Assembly: GCA_905188025.1 (NCBI GenBank)
Contig: CAJJKI010000007.1
Coordinates: forward strand, 20,854 to 84,853
Direction: 5' to 3'
Origin: an uncultured Eubacteriales bacterium
Lineage (GTDB): Bacteria > Bacillota_I > Bacilli_A > RF39 > UBA660
DNA: 64,000 bases
The notes beneath the pieces were generated by a model. The model worked only from the letters and a program-made list of their open reading frames with translations. It was not told the DNA's origin and did not search any database. A program made the translations under genes and the position numbers. Positions 43,062 to 54,400 of the stretch are shown here, piece after piece. Position 1 is the stretch's first letter, and each line of letters begins with the position of its first letter.

Positions 43062-45378
43062 TAACTACCCTACTCCTTTTATTCTTCCATTTTCTAACTT
43101 TATCAACTACATAATCATATGCTTCTTCCAAAAATTCAGATATATAAATATCCGCAAAAATCAATAATGCAATAAATACAAATGAAATAAATTTAATGTT
43201 ATTAACTAGTAAAAATTTATTAAATATAATTAATAATACATAAAAAGTAACAAAGCAAGAATATACCAGTATCTTTCTAAGTAATGACAATGGTTGACTT
43301 ATATTATATAAAAGTCTTAAACTAAGAAATCCTGTCGTAGATACAACTACTATTCTCAATATATCGAAATCAATTGAAAAGATATATGATATCATCATCA
43401 AAAAGAATACATTAATAAATACACAAATACCACTAGGTAGAGCATTTCTAAATACCTTAACCAAGAATCCTTTCTTTACCTTTTTATAGTTAGGTTCAAT
43501 AGCTAAGAAGAATGAAGGAATACCTACACATATAGCACTAATTAAACTAAGTTGAATTGGATAAAAAGGATATTCATGATTTAAAATAATACAAAGTACT
43601 GAAATTAAGAAAGAATAAGTAGTCTTTATCAAATACATACTAGCAACTCTTTCAATATTATTAACGACACGTCTGCCTTCATTAACTATATTTGGCAAAA
43701 TAGCAAAGTCTGAATCAGTCAAAACAACCTCTGATACACTTCTTGCAGCACTAATACCACTAGCTAAAGCAATACCACAATCAGCCTCTTTTAAAGCTAA
43801 TATATCATTAACTCCATCACCAATGTAACCAATTGTTCCAGTAGTTTTTAAAGCCTCTACAATACTTCTCTTTTGTTGAGGAGTAACACGTCCAAATATT
43901 TTATAATTATTAACTATTTTAACGAGTTCATTGTAATCAGTAGGTAAATCATTACCAGATATATATTTATCATAATCCTCAATTTCTAGTTGTCTAAGTA
44001 AATTAGATACCGTCTTCGGATTATCACCAGAAATAATTTTAATATTTACGTCCTGTTCCTTAAAATAATTTAATGTTTCCTTAGCACTCTTTCTAATATT
44101 ATCTTTAACGATAATAAAAGCCATTATTTTATTTTTATCTTTATCAAATTTATCTTTACACTTAACTAATGTAATAATTCTATATCCACCATTAACATAT
44201 AAAGTAATATCATCATAATCATCAACACTCTTATTAGTGATAAATTCACAAGCACCTATAGCGTATATTCCTTCATCAAATTCTGTTAAAGAATATTTTC
44301 TAGCTGATGAGAAAGGTACTTTATTAATAACTTTCATCTCATCAGTTTTTTTAAAATAATTATATAGTGCAATATTTGTAGCATTTCCTTCTTTTTCTAC
44401 CATATTTGCCATAATATTATTAATTTTATCTTTATCATTATCTAAATAAATAACGTCTTTTACTTCCATACTGCCATCAGTAATAGTACCTGTCTTATCC
44501 AAACATAAAGTATCTACACAAGCAAGTAGCTCAATACCGGAAAGCCTTTGAATAATAACTTTCTTTGAAGCCATTTTAATAACCCCAACTGTTAAAGATA
44601 TTGAAGTAAGTAACACTAGTCCATCAGGAATCATTCCTATAATACCAGCAACTGAAGCTAAAATAGATTCACTATAAGTTTGATTACTATAGAAAAATTG
44701 TGTAATAAATAATAAAATACCTACCGGTATAATTAATACTGTTACTACCTTTAATATCGTATTAATATTCTTCATTAAATATGAAGAGTCATCTACTTCT
44801 TTACTAGCTTCTTTAATTAATTTATTAGCATAAGTATCTCTATTAATAGATACCACTTTAGCATATCCGTCCCCTGCTGTTATAATAGAACCTGATATTA
44901 ATTTATCATTTTCTTTCTTTAAAATAACGTCACTTTCTCCAGTAATAATTGATTCATCTACTTCTAAATTATCACTATGAATTAATCTAGCATCTACCGC
45001 CAAATTATCTCCAGCTTTTAAATATAATAAATCATCTAACACAATCTCCGTAGGTAGTATTTCTTCTTTCTTGCCATCACGAATAACTGTAACTTTATCA
45101 GTAGAAACAATCTTTAATTTATCTACAATAATCTTAGCTTTAATTTCCTGGTAAATTCCAATAATAGTATTAAATAATATAGATACCACAAAAGTAGCAT
45201 TCTCAATAGATCCAGTAGTAAGTACCAAAACAAATAATACTAAATGAATAAAGTTAAATAAAGTAATAGTATTAGTAAGAATTATCTCTTTCAAAGTTCT
45301 TGAATTTTTTATATCTTCATTATTAACTAGTCCATTATTAACTCTATATTCTATATCTTTTCTATTTAGACCATCCAT
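43048..45378 (-). CDS. P-type cation-transporting ATPase (CtpE-like)
   Basis: This 776-residue ATPase carries the actuator TGES, phosphorylation site D294 in CLDKTGTIT, and the hinge GDGVNDILALKEAD. ARSVSEVVLTDSDF follows. Helix 4 has GMIPDGLVLLTS, close to the PEGL motif of P2-type and CtpE-like pumps, so Ca2+ or a similar ion is likely. No heavy-metal-binding N-domain or CPC motif is present. The ATG at 45378 has AAGGAT upstream. A terminator for the M23 gene separates it from its upstream neighbour. Confidence 0.9.
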   Translation of the reverse strand: MDGLNRKDIEYRVNNGLVNNEDIKNSRTLKEIILTNTITLFNFIHLVLFVLVLTTGSIENATFVVSILFNTIIGIYQEIKAKIIVDKLKIVSTDKVTVIRDGKKEEILPTEIVLDDLLYLKAGDNLAVDARLIHSDNLEVDESIITGESDVILKKENDKLISGSIITAGDGYAKVVSINRDTYANKLIKEASKEVDDSSYLMKNINTILKVVTVLIIPVGILLFITQFFYSNQTYSESILASVAGIIGMIPDGLVLLTSISLTVGVIKMASKKVIIQRLSGIELLACVDTLCLDKTGTITDGSMEVKDVIYLDNDKDKINNIMANMVEKEGNATNIALYNYFKKTDEMKVINKVPFSSARKYSLTEFDEGIYAIGACEFITNKSVDDYDDITLYVNGGYRIITLVKCKDKFDKDKNKIMAFIIVKDNIRKSAKETLNYFKEQDVNIKIISGDNPKTVSNLLRQLEIEDYDKYISGNDLPTDYNELVKIVNNYKIFGRVTPQQKRSIVEALKTTGTIGYIGDGVNDILALKEADCGIALASGISAARSVSEVVLTDSDFAILPNIVNEGRRVVNNIERVASMYLIKTTYSFLISVLCIILNHEYPFYPIQLSLISAICVGIPSFFLAIEPNYKKVKKGFLVKVFRNALPSGICVFINVFFLMMISYIFSIDFDILRIVVVSTTGFLSLRLLYNISQPLSLLRKILVYSCFVTFYVLLIIFNKFLLVNNIKFISFVFIALLIFADIYISEFLEEAYDYVVDKVRKWKNKRSRVVNEKQ

Positions 45379-45393
45379 AAATATCCTTCTTTC

Positions 45394-45418
45394 AAAAAAG
45401 GGAATCATCTAGATCCCC
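45394..45418 (-). terminator. Terminator of the M23 peptidase gene
   Basis: On the minus strand GGGGATC and GATTCCC form the stem, with a T run after it. It lies just upstream of the P-type ATPase start. Confidence 0.8.
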
Positions 45419-45424
45419 TATAAG

Positions 45425-46615
45425 TTATCTGTAAAAATATCCTCCGCCATTATAAACTAAAGATGGGAAACTGTATATTTCACGAGGGTTAATTGAATAA
45501 GAATTAAAATCCCAAGCATTATGTCCTTCAGCTATACCGAAATGTAAGTGAGTTCCTGTAGTACAATAATCATATCCACCATTAGAAGCAGCCGTACTAC
45601 CACCGCCAACATATCCAATAACCGTTTGATCAGTTACTACTTTTCCTACATATATTCCACTAGCAATACTAAGCAAATGCATATAAACTGTTGTATATCT
45701 CTTACCGTTAACTGTATGTGTTAAATATAAAGCATTTCCACCACAACTATAAAAAGCAATTCTTGAAACAACGCCATCAGCTGCAGCATATACATTAGTT
45801 CCTTCATTAACACAGTCTAAGTCTATTGCATGGTGTCCACCACCACCACTATAGTCAAGTCTTGTATTAAATCCAGTATATTCACTAGTAACACACCCCT
45901 TAGTCAAAGGATATTTCCATCCATAAGCATTAACTGAAGTAGCACAAGTCGTAATATCTTGGTTTCTACCACAACCCATATCTTCATATATCTTAATAAC
46001 TTTCTTTAAATCTTTAATATCTTCTTCTATATCTACACCTTCAGATTTAAAATTAGCTAAGCTGTAAGTAAGTGTATTCACTTTTTTAGTTAACTCCTGA
46101 CGATCATTCTCTAACTTTACATTCTTCTCAGATAATTCTTTTTCTTTCTTTTGTAAATCCAATATTAAAGTTTCAAGCTCATCTATTAAATCTGAATTAT
46201 AATTAGTTAATTGTTTAACAACTTCATATCTATATATAAAATCAGTATAATTCTCAGCATCAAATAAATACTCTAGATATATATTACCACCATTTGATAC
46301 CTGTAAAAATTGAATAAGCCCATCTGTTTCAACTTTCTTGTTTTCAATTTCTTTCTTACTATTCTCTACATCTATCTCCGCTTGTTTAATTTCTTTACGA
46401 GTTTTTTTAATCGTAGCAGAAATGCTAGATATTTCACTGTTTAATTGATTAATTTGACTTTCTGTTAATTGTTTATTATTTTTATTTTTATTATACTTAT
46501 CTTGTAATTCTGCTAATTGATCATACATATTTTGTAATGTTTTAGCTTGTATATTCTTAGGAAATATCATCATTGCAAACACTACTACTACAAATAGATA
46601 AGTTACTTTCTTCAT
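45425..46615 (-). CDS. Secreted M23 peptidase with coiled coil (EnvC/PcsB-like)
   Basis: A signal peptide (MKKVTYLFVVVVFAMMIFP...IQA) is followed by a long coiled coil (about residues 30-225). The C-terminal LytM/M23 domain has GGGGHHAIDLDC with the first zinc ligands and GTHLHFGIAEG with the last. The architecture is like EnvC or PcsB, cell-wall hydrolases or activators working in division. The ATG at 46615 has AGGTGG upstream; the longer in-frame extension would bury the signal peptide. It lies downstream of ftsA-ftsZ. Confidence 0.92.
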   Translation of the reverse strand: MKKVTYLFVVVVFAMMIFPKNIQAKTLQNMYDQLAELQDKYNKNKNNKQLTESQINQLNSEISSISATIKKTRKEIKQAEIDVENSKKEIENKKVETDGLIQFLQVSNGGNIYLEYLFDAENYTDFIYRYEVVKQLTNYNSDLIDELETLILDLQKKEKELSEKNVKLENDRQELTKKVNTLTYSLANFKSEGVDIEEDIKDLKKVIKIYEDMGCGRNQDITTCATSVNAYGWKYPLTKGCVTSEYTGFNTRLDYSGGGGHHAIDLDCVNEGTNVYAAADGVVSRIAFYSCGGNALYLTHTVNGKRYTTVYMHLLSIASGIYVGKVVTDQTVIGYVGGGSTAASNGGYDYCTTGTHLHFGIAEGHNAWDFNSYSINPREIYSFPSLVYNGGGYFYR

Positions 46616-46731
46616 TCTTACCACCTTAATATAATTATATCTTAAATCATATCTTAAAGTCAACAATATACCCCTAATAATTCTCAAAAAAATAGCAAAA
46701 GAGTAAAGCCAAAAATTAACATTTCATAAAG

Positions 46732-46757
46732 AAAAAAGATGAGTTAATTATCCCATC
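46732..46757 (-). terminator. Terminator of the DUF1287 gene
   Basis: GATGGG/CTCATC stem (one G-T wobble) and a T run on the minus strand, overlapping the stop codon. Confidence 0.65.
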
Positions 46758-47439
46758 TATATAATACTTCTAGAGGTATCTTACTAGCATCAAAACGATA
46801 ATGTTTAGTTACATTTTCCCTCTTTAAATAGTCTTCATCTCTTACTGGTTGTCCTCCATTATGTAAAATATAACTAATACCATCTTTATTACGATAATTA
46901 GATACTATTCCAATATGTGTATTATTCCCAAAAATCACAATATCTCCTGGCATCCATTCCTCTATTTCATTTATATCATTAGTAAGAGTAGTAGCATATT
47001 TATCAAAAAACACTCTCAAATTAACAACTCTTCTAAAATCAATATTCTTATCAATTACTTGAATATTATAATCATGAATATTCTTTTCAATATCATTATC
47101 AACCATATCCTTTAAAGAATATCCCGCTTCTTTAAAAGCTCTCCATACTAAATCAGTACATACTCCCTCACTTTGAGGAGGGTATCCTCCAGCGTAATAA
47201 GTAGATTTATACCTAGGATGATTTTCCGCATCTTTCTTAGCTCCATTTAAAATATCTTCATAGTCATCAATCCCATTATTATTAAAATCAATTGTACTTT
47301 CAATAATCTCTATATTAAAATCATTAGCCAAATATTTCTTATGCGGAATCAAATTAAAATAATTCAAATAATAAATAATTACTCCAATCATAAGTACTAT
47401 TCCTAGTATCCATAATATTCTTAATAATTTCTTTCCCAT
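46744..47439 (-). CDS. Membrane-anchored DUF1287 protein (NlpC/P60-like fold)
   Basis: An N-terminal helix (about residues 5-27) precedes a DUF1287 domain. GVCTDLVWRAFKEAG carries the likely nucleophile Cys, and WMPGDIVIFGNNTHIGIVSN supplies the His. The Cys-His arrangement suggests a cysteine peptidase or amidase acting on the cell wall, though DUF1287 activity is not established. An acidic Asn-Asp segment (DFNNNGIDDYED) could bind calcium. GGTGG precedes the tandem ATGs. Confidence 0.85.
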   Translation of the reverse strand: MGKKLLRILWILGIVLMIGVIIYYLNYFNLIPHKKYLANDFNIEIIESTIDFNNNGIDDYEDILNGAKKDAENHPRYKSTYYAGGYPPQSEGVCTDLVWRAFKEAGYSLKDMVDNDIEKNIHDYNIQVIDKNIDFRRVVNLRVFFDKYATTLTNDINEIEEWMPGDIVIFGNNTHIGIVSNYRNKDGISYILHNGGQPVRDEDYLKRENVTKHYRFDASKIPLEVLYRWDN

Positions 47440-47505
47440 CATTACCACCAATTTAATTATATCATTTATTCTCTAAATAATCTATTTATAAAATACATTT
47501 TACAT

Positions 47506-47531
47506 AAAAAAGAAGATAATCACTTATCTTC
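47506..47531 (-). terminator. Terminator of ftsZ
   Basis: A perfect 8-bp stem (GAAGATAA/TTATCTTC), a 4-base loop and a T run on the minus strand. Confidence 0.9.
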
Positions 47532-47542
47532 AAATAGCTTTA

Positions 47543-48622
47543 TTAAAAATCTTGTCTATCTCTAATGAAAGGTGGAATATCTAAATCATTATCATTATAG
47601 TCATCTTCTTCTTTATACATATCTTCTTTCTTAGTAGAATTAAAACTATGATATAAAGGTTCACTTGGTTCCTCAAATCCTGTAGCTATTACTGTAACAA
47701 TAACTTCATCAGTTAAATTTTCATTAATAACTGCTCCAAATATTGTATTAATATCAGTATTAGCAGCCGTTCTAATTACTTCAGCAGCTTCTTCTACTTC
47801 AAATAAAGTAAGTGAACTACCACCAGTAACATTGATAATAGCATCTGTAGCACCATTAATTGATGTTTCAAGTAGTGGTGAAGATACCGCTTGTTTAGCC
47901 GCTTCAACAGCTCTATTTTCTCCTGATCCTACACCAATACCAATAAGAGCATTACCACGATCTTTCATAACTGCTTTAACGTCCGCAAAGTCAAGGTTAA
48001 CAAGTCCTGTAATAGCAATCAAATCAGAAATAGATTGAACACCTCTATGTAGTACATTATCTACTTCTCTAAATGCTTCAAGCATAGGAGTAGATTTATC
48101 AATTAATTCTCTTAATCTATCATTAGGAATAACAATCAAAGTATCTACATGTTTCTTTAACTCATCCAAGCCAGCAATAGCTTGTTCCATTCTTTTCTTA
48201 CCTTCAAAACTAAATGGTTTAGTAACAATACCTACTGTTAATGCTCCCAAATCTTGTGCAATTTCTGCAACTATTGGAGAAGCCCCAGTACCAGTACCAC
48301 CACCCATACCACAAGTAACGAATACCATATCAGCCCCTTTAAGAGCCTCCTCTATTTCTTCTTTAGATTCTAAAGCAGCTTCTTTACCAATTGCTGGATT
48401 AGCCCCAGCCCCAAGTCCATCAGTTAAATCACTACCAAGCTGTAATTTAGTAGGAGCTAAAGAATCATTCAAGACTTGTAAATCTGTATTGGCTACAATA
48501 AAATCAACACCTTTAAGACCAGAATCAATCATTCGGTTAACTGCATTACAGCCACCTCCACCAATTCCTACAACTTTAATTTTTGCCAATTGATTCATTT
48601 CTAAACCAAACATATTATTCAT
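47543..48622 (-). CDS. ftsZ: Cell division protein FtsZ
   Basis: This tubulin-like GTPase forms the Z-ring. The tubulin signature GGGTGTG is at 107-113, the T3-like GIGGGGCNAVNRM is near the N-terminus and NLDFADVKAVM is the T7 loop. After a short acidic linker the conserved C-terminal peptide DIPPFIRDR ends the protein, so it can bind FtsA or SepF. GGAGGAAAAATA precedes the ATG, which overlaps the ftsA stop. Confidence 0.98.
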   Translation of the reverse strand: MNNMFGLEMNQLAKIKVVGIGGGGCNAVNRMIDSGLKGVDFIVANTDLQVLNDSLAPTKLQLGSDLTDGLGAGANPAIGKEAALESKEEIEEALKGADMVFVTCGMGGGTGTGASPIVAEIAQDLGALTVGIVTKPFSFEGKKRMEQAIAGLDELKKHVDTLIVIPNDRLRELIDKSTPMLEAFREVDNVLHRGVQSISDLIAITGLVNLDFADVKAVMKDRGNALIGIGVGSGENRAVEAAKQAVSSPLLETSINGATDAIINVTGGSSLTLFEVEEAAEVIRTAANTDINTIFGAVINENLTDEVIVTVIATGFEEPSEPLYHSFNSTKKEDMYKEEDDYNDNDLDIPPFIRDRQDF

Positions 48623-49866
48623 TATTTTTCCTCCTTATTTCTAATAAAGCCTTTAAACATCTTAGCAACAACCACTTTTTCTTTTCTCTTCTTATCATCT
48701 GGAGTTAGCAATAATTGTTCATCTTCTAGACTTATCATAGAATATTCTTTCCCCCTAACAGCCATCTTCTCAGCATAATATTTAATCATCCCCATAGCTG
48801 TCGTGTATTTGTTATCTCTAATTCCAATCTCATTCATTACATATATTATAACATCTTTTCCTAAAATTTCATATACTAAATTTTTAAAAGATTTAATTTC
48901 TGTAAGTCCTCCAGTTAAAATAATATATTGGACATCTCTTTTAGTTAAAAGCATTATTTGTTTTTTAGCATAATTAAGTATCTCTACCATTCTACTCATT
49001 ACTACTTCTGTAACTTCTAACTGATTAAGTTTTACTTTCTCACCTATATTATTTTCTAATTCATATACTTCATTTAAATTAGTAAATCTCTTATGGCATG
49101 TAGCAAATCTTTCTTTTATCTTTCTAGCATCAATAATATTAGTACCAAACACATAAGCTATATCATTTTCAATATTAAGTCCTCCTAATTGAATAGTCTC
49201 TGTATTCATTAGTTTTCCTCCATTGATTATTGATACATTAGTAGTTTCATGTCCTAAATTAATAACTGCCCCTAGTTTAGTATCTAATTTCTTATTACCA
49301 ACTTGATAATAATCACTAAGTCCAGATAATGTAATATCTACTACTTCAAGTCCTGTCCCCTCCACAACACTAATTACTGAATATATATTCTTCTTAGGTA
49401 CTGTAACCATTATTCCTTTTAAATTTAATTCTTTACCATTCATTCCACAAGGATATTCAATTCCCTCTTTCTCATCAAGTACAAATTCAAGAGGAATCAC
49501 TGTCACAAGTTCATATTCTTTATCAATTTTGCCATATACAGAATCCTTAATAACTTTATTAATATCATCCGTACCAACAACACCATTAACTTGTGTCTTG
49601 CCAGTCACATACATGAATTTAACATTATAGTCAGGTACATTAATTAATACTTTCTTAATCTCAAAACCTAACTCATCATTAATTCTTTTTATACCATCTT
49701 TAATAGTATTAACCGCTAAATTTGAATCAACTATTAACCCCTTTCTAATACCTTTAGACTTTATCACACAAGAAGCCAAGACATAAAATTTACCTTCATA
49801 TTCTTCTGCTACTAAAAACTTAACGGTATCAGATCCAATATCAATACTTGTGTATATTTTCTTCAT
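48622..49866 (-). CDS. ftsA: Cell division protein FtsA
   Basis: This actin-like protein tethers FtsZ to the membrane. The phosphate-1 motif is YTSIDIGSDTVKFLVAE and phosphate-2 is LGAVINLGHETTNVSII, with YIILTGGLTEIKSF for adenosine binding. The C-terminal amphipathic helix VVVAKMFKGFIRNKEEK is the membrane anchor. GGAGAG precedes the ATG. ftsA and ftsZ overlap and form one operon. Confidence 0.96.
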   Translation of the reverse strand: MKKIYTSIDIGSDTVKFLVAEEYEGKFYVLASCVIKSKGIRKGLIVDSNLAVNTIKDGIKRINDELGFEIKKVLINVPDYNVKFMYVTGKTQVNGVVGTDDINKVIKDSVYGKIDKEYELVTVIPLEFVLDEKEGIEYPCGMNGKELNLKGIMVTVPKKNIYSVISVVEGTGLEVVDITLSGLSDYYQVGNKKLDTKLGAVINLGHETTNVSIINGGKLMNTETIQLGGLNIENDIAYVFGTNIIDARKIKERFATCHKRFTNLNEVYELENNIGEKVKLNQLEVTEVVMSRMVEILNYAKKQIMLLTKRDVQYIILTGGLTEIKSFKNLVYEILGKDVIIYVMNEIGIRDNKYTTAMGMIKYYAEKMAVRGKEYSMISLEDEQLLLTPDDKKRKEKVVVAKMFKGFIRNKEEK

Positions 49867-49964
49867 GATATCGACTCTCCCTAAAATGATACAATTTAAT
49901 TATACACAAAAATAAGCCTAAAATCAACAATATCTTATAATTTTTTTACGTGAATATGTGAAAA

Positions 49965-49988
49965 TAAAAAAGAAAGATTAGTCTTTCC
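49965..49988 (-). terminator. Terminator of the gene at 50007
   Basis: GAAAGA/TCTTTC stem, 4-base loop and a T run on the minus strand. Confidence 0.75.
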
Positions 49989-50006
49989 CTTTATAAATAT
50001 AACATT

Positions 50007-50540
50007 TTACTCATTACTTTTAGTTTTCTTAAGACTTTTAGCATTAGTTTTACTTTCAATTACTGGAGCACTTATTGCTTTTTTATTTTCTTTTAAAGTA
50101 TCTTCTCTCATTTCCTCTAAAAGTAATTCCATGCAATCATTTTCTACAATTTCTTTTGCTAATGAAGATAAATCTTCATTGATAATCATTTCTCTAATTC
50201 TTTTCATATCAGCTATAGATAATTTTTTAATCTTTTTCTCAGTAGCTACTCTTTTAACTCTATTTTCTTCTTCAATATCTAATTGCTCTCCACATTTCAT
50301 TAGTTTAAGCATTTCTTTTTTCTCATCTACAAAATTTTTAAACATTCCAGTTAAAGGAACCCCAGATGATAAAATAGTTAAGCAAAATAAAGTTATACTA
50401 TTGAAAGCTAATGTAAAAGACGCTCCTACTGCATATATACCAAATAAAGCATACAAAAACCTAAGCATTTTTTTCTCAAAACTCTCTTGAGTATCGTTAA
50501 TTTGTTTTTCTAATTGTTCTTTTTTCTCTAAATAATTCAT
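50007..50540 (-). CDS. Hypothetical protein with two membrane helices
   Basis: The family is unknown. A coiled N-terminal helix (residues 1-25) is followed by two membrane helices (about 26-45 and 48-66), then a long charged cytoplasmic part ending in a Lys/Ser tail. GAGGTGTATT precedes the ATG at 50540. It stands alone between the addAB operon and ftsA. Confidence 0.7.
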   Translation of the reverse strand: MNYLEKKEQLEKQINDTQESFEKKMLRFLYALFGIYAVGASFTLAFNSITLFCLTILSSGVPLTGMFKNFVDEKKEMLKLMKCGEQLDIEEENRVKRVATEKKIKKLSIADMKRIREMIINEDLSSLAKEIVENDCMELLLEEMREDTLKENKKAISAPVIESKTNAKSLKKTKSNE

Positions 50541-50598
50541 AATACACCTCACATGTAGTTATATAATAACATAATATGTCAAAAATAACAAGAAATTT

Positions 50599-51447
50599 CT
50601 ATTTTTTAGCGTATTCGCTAGTTTGTCTATATGTAATATTCTTAAGTTCAGTATTTAAAGCCATTGATTCAATAGTTTTCTTAACTATCTTATCAATTTC
50701 ACTATCCTCTCGGTAATCAGCCAAAGTCATATAATTAATTCTCTCGTCACTTAACAAAGATTCAGCAGTCTTTTCTGTTTTATCAGTATATACCGCAATA
50801 CTAATTCCTCCCCCATCTTTAGTAAGTTTCATGCAAGGAACGTCTGTATATCCGTCACCTATATATATCATATTACTAGTAGATATTCTTCTATCATTAT
50901 CTAACATTTTCTTATTAAGACTAGCATCGTCAGAAATATCAAGTACTCCTTTATTAATTCTACTTAAAAACTGTGTTTTATTCGTATAATTAACCGCTAT
51001 TCTAGGCCATACTGCATTTCCATCTTCATTATAATAAAATTCTGATGCATATATTTCCTTAAAATATTTTCCAATACTAGTGCCTTCAATTATTTCTTTA
51101 AGTCCCGAAGAAATAATATAGTGTTCAATTTCCATGCCATGTTCTTTTCCATATTCATTAATTCTTATAAACCACTCTTCTACTCCAGGAAAAAGTTCTA
51201 TATTCTTCCCCATATCATTTAAATATTGCCTTTTTAAACTACGATTATTATCTGCCATCTTCTTAAACATTAAATACATATAAGCAAGTACTTGATCCAT
51301 CTTATTATCTTTTCTAAGAATATCAGCTTCTTTCCAAAATTCTAATGCCTCTAATCCTAAATTGGGAATAAAAGTATACTCTTGCATATCTTTGCCACAT
51401 AAAGTCTTATCAAAGTCATACATAATAGCAATAACATTCTTTCTCAT
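50599..51447 (-). CDS. HAD-family phosphatase
   Basis: HAD motif I is MYDFDKTL (catalytic Asp pair). Motif II is probably IISSG, and motif III/IV is MIYIGDGYTDVPCM with the acidic metal ligands. A helical cap lies between. It resembles PSP-like HADs; the substrate is unknown. It starts immediately after addA behind GGAGG, so it is in the addBA operon. Confidence 0.88.
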   Translation of the reverse strand: MRKNVIAIMYDFDKTLCGKDMQEYTFIPNLGLEALEFWKEADILRKDNKMDQVLAYMYLMFKKMADNNRSLKRQYLNDMGKNIELFPGVEEWFIRINEYGKEHGMEIEHYIISSGLKEIIEGTSIGKYFKEIYASEFYYNEDGNAVWPRIAVNYTNKTQFLSRINKGVLDISDDASLNKKMLDNDRRISTSNMIYIGDGYTDVPCMKLTKDGGGISIAVYTDKTEKTAESLLSDERINYMTLADYREDSEIDKIVKKTIESMALNTELKNITYRQTSEYAKK

Positions 51448-51448
51448 A

Positions 51449-54400
51449 TTAATCCTCCAACTTCTTAACTATTTCATCCATAATTGAATATAAATAAATA
51501 TTTACTTTCTTATTACTAATTTTCTGAATATAATCTTTATATCCTTTTAATTGCATATTATATTTCTCATCATCTACATTTTTAAGTTTATAGTCAACTA
51601 TATTAATATAATCTTTATATTCAAGCATCAAATCAATAATACCATGATATAAATTGCCTTCTTTCACATCAGTAAATTCAAACTCACGATATATTTTTTC
51701 ATAATCTTTATCTATATATTTAAATAATTGTTGAATTGTCTTATCTTCTCCTACTTCAAAATCCGCAAATTCAAGTTTTTCATGAACCATTGTACCATAT
51801 CTCATTGCCTTAGCTTGTTCCATATCAATAAGCTTATTAGTCTCTTTAGAAAAATGTAAATTATCAATAGTATTATACTCAATATTAACTTCAAGTTTAT
51901 CAATAACCATATCACTCTTAAATCCGGCTAAATCTTTAGTTCTAACTTCATCATACATATGTGTATAATTAGCTTCTTTATCTACCATATATTTATCAAT
52001 TACTGTAACTGAATTAAGTATATCTAAAAAAGATCTATATTTAATTCTCTCTAAAGTAGGCACTAACTTATCATATTTATTACTATTCTTATCAAAAGAT
52101 CCTACTATTATCATCTTCTCTCTACATCTAGTTAAAGCTACATAGAATAATCTAATCTTCTCAGATACTTCTTCTTTATAAAAATCATCTTTATAAATAT
52201 CTTTTAAAATTGTCTCTTTAAGTTCATTTTCTTTAACAAAAGGCAAAATAATACCCAGCTTTTCATTAAATAGAATCTTTTCATTAAGCTCTTTAATAGT
52301 AAACTTATTAGCCATTCCTGTAAAATAACATAAGCTAAATTCCAGTCCTTTAGATTTATGAATATTCATAATCTTAACTGCATCCTGTCCGCCAGTGTTA
52401 ACTGAATACTTAACTAATAATCCTTTTTCATTAACTTCATCCAAATATTTTATAAAGTCCTCTATTCCATAATTTAAACTACTTAAATTACTAGCAATAT
52501 CAATCAAATTACTAATTCTAACTAAGTCTTCCTGTATATTATATAAATTTGTCAACTTATCATATATTTTAAATTCTCTAATTATATCATTAACAACTTC
52601 CACCAACGGCTTATTAATATCTATCTTTTTACATTCTTCTATTATCTTATCTTGTCTTATCTGTTTCTTACTAATAAGTTGATATATCTCATCATCAGTA
52701 TACTCAAAAATAAATGATCTAGCTACTGAAGTAAACATATACCTAAACTTATCATCATATACTCCCCTATTAACATAATCAACTAAAGATATTAAATTTT
52801 TAAGAATCAAAATAACTTTATCATTAGTAAGTACCTGATCCATATAAATTACTGAAGGTATTCCTTCATATTCAAGTATCTTTTTATATTTATCTAAATA
52901 TTTATTTCTATCTGTAATTATACATATATCAGAATATCTAATATCTCTAAGTTTTCCTGTCTTCTTATCAAATACTTGATACTTATCAGCTATCTTCTTA
53001 TTAATGTCTTCACTAACAATAAATAATTCTCTTTCATAGTCAGCATAATCTAAATTAGTTTCTTTATCATAATTATATATCTCTAAATAATTATTTTCTT
53101 TAGTGTCTTCAAGATCATAAGCTGTATTTCCATAAACCATATTATGTTCTTTCAAATATTCAGCATTACCAATCTCATCATCCATTATCAAATTAAATAT
53201 CTCATTAATATTAAAAAGTGTCTCTGATCTACTTCTAAAGTTTTTAAGTAAATCAATTTTAACTCCGCTATCATTTTGACTATAACGATTATATTTCTCC
53301 TGAAAGATATATGGGTTAGCATTTCTAAAACGATAAATTGACTGCTTAACGTCTCCGACCATATAAACATTATTCTTGCTAATAAGTCCTACAAACTCTT
53401 CCTGAATTGAAGAAGTATCCTGATACTCATCAACCATTATTTCATTAAAGTATTCTTGAACTTCTTTTCTAATATCAGTATTATCTCTTACTATTTTTAT
53501 TGCCATATGAGCTATATCATTAAATTCATAAACACCATTCTTATCTTTATATTCATCAATCCTCTTAGACAATTCTTTAATAATATCTAAAATAACCTTC
53601 GTATAATCATATGTTTCTTTAATACCATTTCTAATTTCTTCAATATCATCAAAACGAAGTAAATTCTTAACTTCCGTAATTAATCCTTTAAGTTTATCTC
53701 TAAGTTCTTTACCCTCTTCATTAACTCCAGTATATCTAATAGTACTCATTGTTTTAAATGGCAAATATTCATCATATGTCTTTCCCTGAAACAAAGGCCT
53801 AAAATAATTATCTAACTTATCTATCAAAGTATCATCAATATAGTGCATAAATTTTTGATAAGTATCATTAATTTCTTGAATCTTATTTCTAACAATCTTT
53901 TGGTACTCTTGTACTCTATCATTAATAAATTCATCATTCAAATACTTCTTACTATACCCATCGATAAATTTATCTCTATCAATTGCCAAATCAATCTTAT
54001 CAGCAAGTTCAATAATTTTCTTCTTTAAGCTCTCATCATCTTTAAGACAAAAATCTCCAATTAACTTATCAAATTTCTCTTCACAATATTTACTATCCAT
54101 TATTTCATCAAGTATCTTATATTTATAAATAGTTATAATATTACTATCAACTATCCCAATATTCTTATCAATATTTAAAGTATAAGCATACTTCTTCACA
54201 AGTGATAAAGCAAAACTATCAAAAGTAGTAATATAAGAAGCATCAAGAAGCCCTAACTGTTTATCTAGATTGTTCTTAATAATAGCATCCCTAATTCTAC
54301 TTTTCATCTCTCTAGCAGCTTCATTAGTAAATGTTAAAACTAACAATCTATCAACGTCAACACCATCCATAATTTTTCTAATAACTCTTTGCGTAAGTAC